A DNA stretch of 64,000 bases from a bacterium (lineage in GTDB: Bacteria > Patescibacteriota > Saccharimonadia > Saccharimonadales > UBA4665). The stretch is taken from contig JAJYDV010000003.1 in assembly GCA_021777375.1 (NCBI GenBank), positions 1-64,000 of the forward strand, given 5' to 3'. A program made the translations under genes and the position numbers. Of the stretch, positions 63,042-64,000 are shown one piece after another (position 1 is the stretch's first letter; the number at the start of each line of letters is the position of its first letter). Below the pieces are notes generated by a model. That model was not told where the DNA came from and ran no database searches. It worked only from the letters and a program-made list of their open reading frames with translations.

Positions 63042-64000
63042 TTCGCGAAGACCTCGTTTGGATCAGTAGTAATTAACGGGTGTTCGCTTGCAGACGCTAC
63101 AACACTTAACGCAACATGGTTCAAGTCCGCAATAATTAACGCATCACCGCGTTCACAAGTCAGCAAAAAGCTTTGTTCGAACTCGCTCAACTTAAATTCC
63201 CGGGAAACGTTACTGATTGTCGTGCTGTCCTGACGCATTAAAATCCTTAACGAACTTTGGCTGGCAATGGCTCGTCCGTATTCGTTAGTTAAAAAGTCCG
63301 TTGCCTGCTGCGAGATAATCGCGACTCCCAGCCAATATTTCCTGGCTCTTCTAAAAAGTCCGGCAATAAAACGGGCGCTTTGTTCATGCTCCAGCAACAA
63401 CCAACCCTCATCAATAACCAGTAGGCGTCGTTTCGGTTCGTTCTTAACCTTATCCCAGACGAAATTTGAGATTATGACCATCATCATCTGGCGCAAATTG
63501 TCCGGCAGATCCTTGATGTCAAATACTACCAAGCGATTATCTAAATCGATATTTGTCGGGTGGTTAAAAACAGATGAAAGTGAGCCGCTAACATACTTAT
63601 CCAGGCGTTCGGCTAATTTAATTTCCTGAGCGTCAATTAGTTGCTTATAAAAGTCCTCTAGTGTCACCTCGCGCTTTGCAGAGACTCTTTTGTAAGCAGC
63701 TAGGACAGCTTTATCTACGGCAGCCATTTCTTGAGCATTTAAGCCATCCGCCATTAGTGAAATAATTTCTGTAAGACCCTGGACCTGCTCGGCTAATGAG
63801 ACAGAAGTGGTTGTTTTATTTTTACCGTTCAATCCAAAAGGATTTATTTTTTGGCTTGAGCCAATGGAAAGTTCAATGTGGGCGCCACCAACCGATCCTG
63901 CCAGATTAGCGTATTCACGCTCCGGATCAATAACGATAACGTCCGTGCCAAGCATTAATTGTCTAAGTATCTCGACCTTGCTGGCGTAGCTTTTTCCGCT
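63038..64000 (-). CDS. VirB4/TraC-type conjugation or secretion ATPase (C-terminal part)
   Basis: Partial: the reading frame is open to the window edge, giving 320 residues; the track start at 63955 is internal. It begins in Walker A (SGKSYASKVEILRQL). Next come 'DVIVIDPEREYANLAGSVGG', Walker B 'RRLLVIDEGWLLLEHEQSARF', 'GLFRRARKYWLGVAIISQQATDFL' and 'SSLRILMRQD'. This is the AAA+ motor half of VirB4, which powers type IV secretion or DNA transfer. The N-terminal half lies outside the window. Confidence 0.93.
   Translation of the reverse strand, partial: SGKSYASKVEILRQLMLGTDVIVIDPEREYANLAGSVGGAHIELSIGSSQKINPFGLNGKNKTTTSVSLAEQVQGLTEIISLMADGLNAQEMAAVDKAVLAAYKRVSAKREVTLEDFYKQLIDAQEIKLAERLDKYVSGSLSSVFNHPTNIDLDNRLVVFDIKDLPDNLRQMMMVIISNFVWDKVKNEPKRRLLVIDEGWLLLEHEQSARFIAGLFRRARKYWLGVAIISQQATDFLTNEYGRAIASQSSLRILMRQDSTTISNVSREFKLSEFEQSFLLTCERGDALIIADLNHVALSVVASASEHPLITTDPNEVFAK

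Overview
This 64 kb window looks like chromosome from a reduced, host-associated member of the Candidate Phyla Radiation, most likely Candidatus Saccharibacteria (TM7) or a close relative. That is inference. It rests on truncated housekeeping enzymes (AlaRS and MetRS without their C-terminal domains), a VirB4-type secretion ATPase next to a CHAP peptidoglycan hydrolase, an Rpf-like G5/DUF348 cell-wall lytic protein, type IV pilin-like proteins with an FtsA/PilM-like ATPase, lower glycolysis genes, and tightly packed ATGA-overlapping genes. Stop codons behave as in code 11 (TGA is a stop). Nearly all genes lie on the minus strand; the exceptions are dacA, two small ORFs and recombinase debris.

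Layout: 0-0.2 kb two tRNAs; 0.2-0.7 kb a Fur-family regulator; 0.7-6.4 kb two paralogous 'secreted helical protein + type IV pilin-like protein' cassettes flanking a trehalase-like enzyme, a dienelactone hydrolase and a threonine dehydratase; 6.9-10.0 kb a compact mercury-resistance operon (ArsR-type regulator, MerF-like protein, TlpA-like thioredoxin, vicinal-cysteine membrane protein, MerA) with a leaderless promoter; 10.1-10.4 kb three tRNAs; 10.6-16.3 kb ligA, a membrane protein, htpX, lemA and a D,D-carboxypeptidase; 16.6-18.2 kb a GC-richer scar with serine-recombinase fragments and two small unknown genes; 18.2-20.3 kb three tRNAs and a GlcD-like flavoprotein; 20.3-30.3 kb an orphan peptide-binding protein, secG, pepP, uvrC, rplY and uvrA; 30.5-42.3 kb exonuclease I, obgE, LysM-CHAP, mltG, ruvX, an FtsA-like ATPase with a membrane partner, alaS and mnmA; 42.4-47.3 kb a divergent F1-type ATPase operon (b-delta-alpha-gamma-beta-epsilon) with its own promoter and no a or c subunit; 47.4-53.3 kb cysteine desulfurase, tatD, metG, NUDIX, HIT and a GGDEF protein; 53.5-53.9 kb a tmRNA; 53.9-64 kb rsmA, rpf-like, uvrD/pcrA, tpiA, pgk, pyk, a CHAP protein and the C-terminal part of a VirB4 ATPase running off the edge.

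How the genes fit together: MnmA and the cysteine desulfurase can supply tRNA 2-thiouridine; UvrA, UvrC and UvrD/PcrA, with ligase, form most of an excision repair set (UvrB is not here); TpiA-Pgk-Pyk give lower glycolysis; the several cell-wall enzymes (dacA, mltG, two CHAP proteins, Rpf-like) plus pilins and VirB4 suggest an attached lifestyle. The main points for a second look are the F1 ATPase operon without a/c subunits, the duplicated pilin cassette, the mer operon, a recurring leaderless promoter pattern (-35, N17, -10, N6, ATG) that resets some start calls, a probable AUU start on the LysM-CHAP gene, a tmRNA with a 25-residue tag, and the recombinase scar next to tRNA genes.
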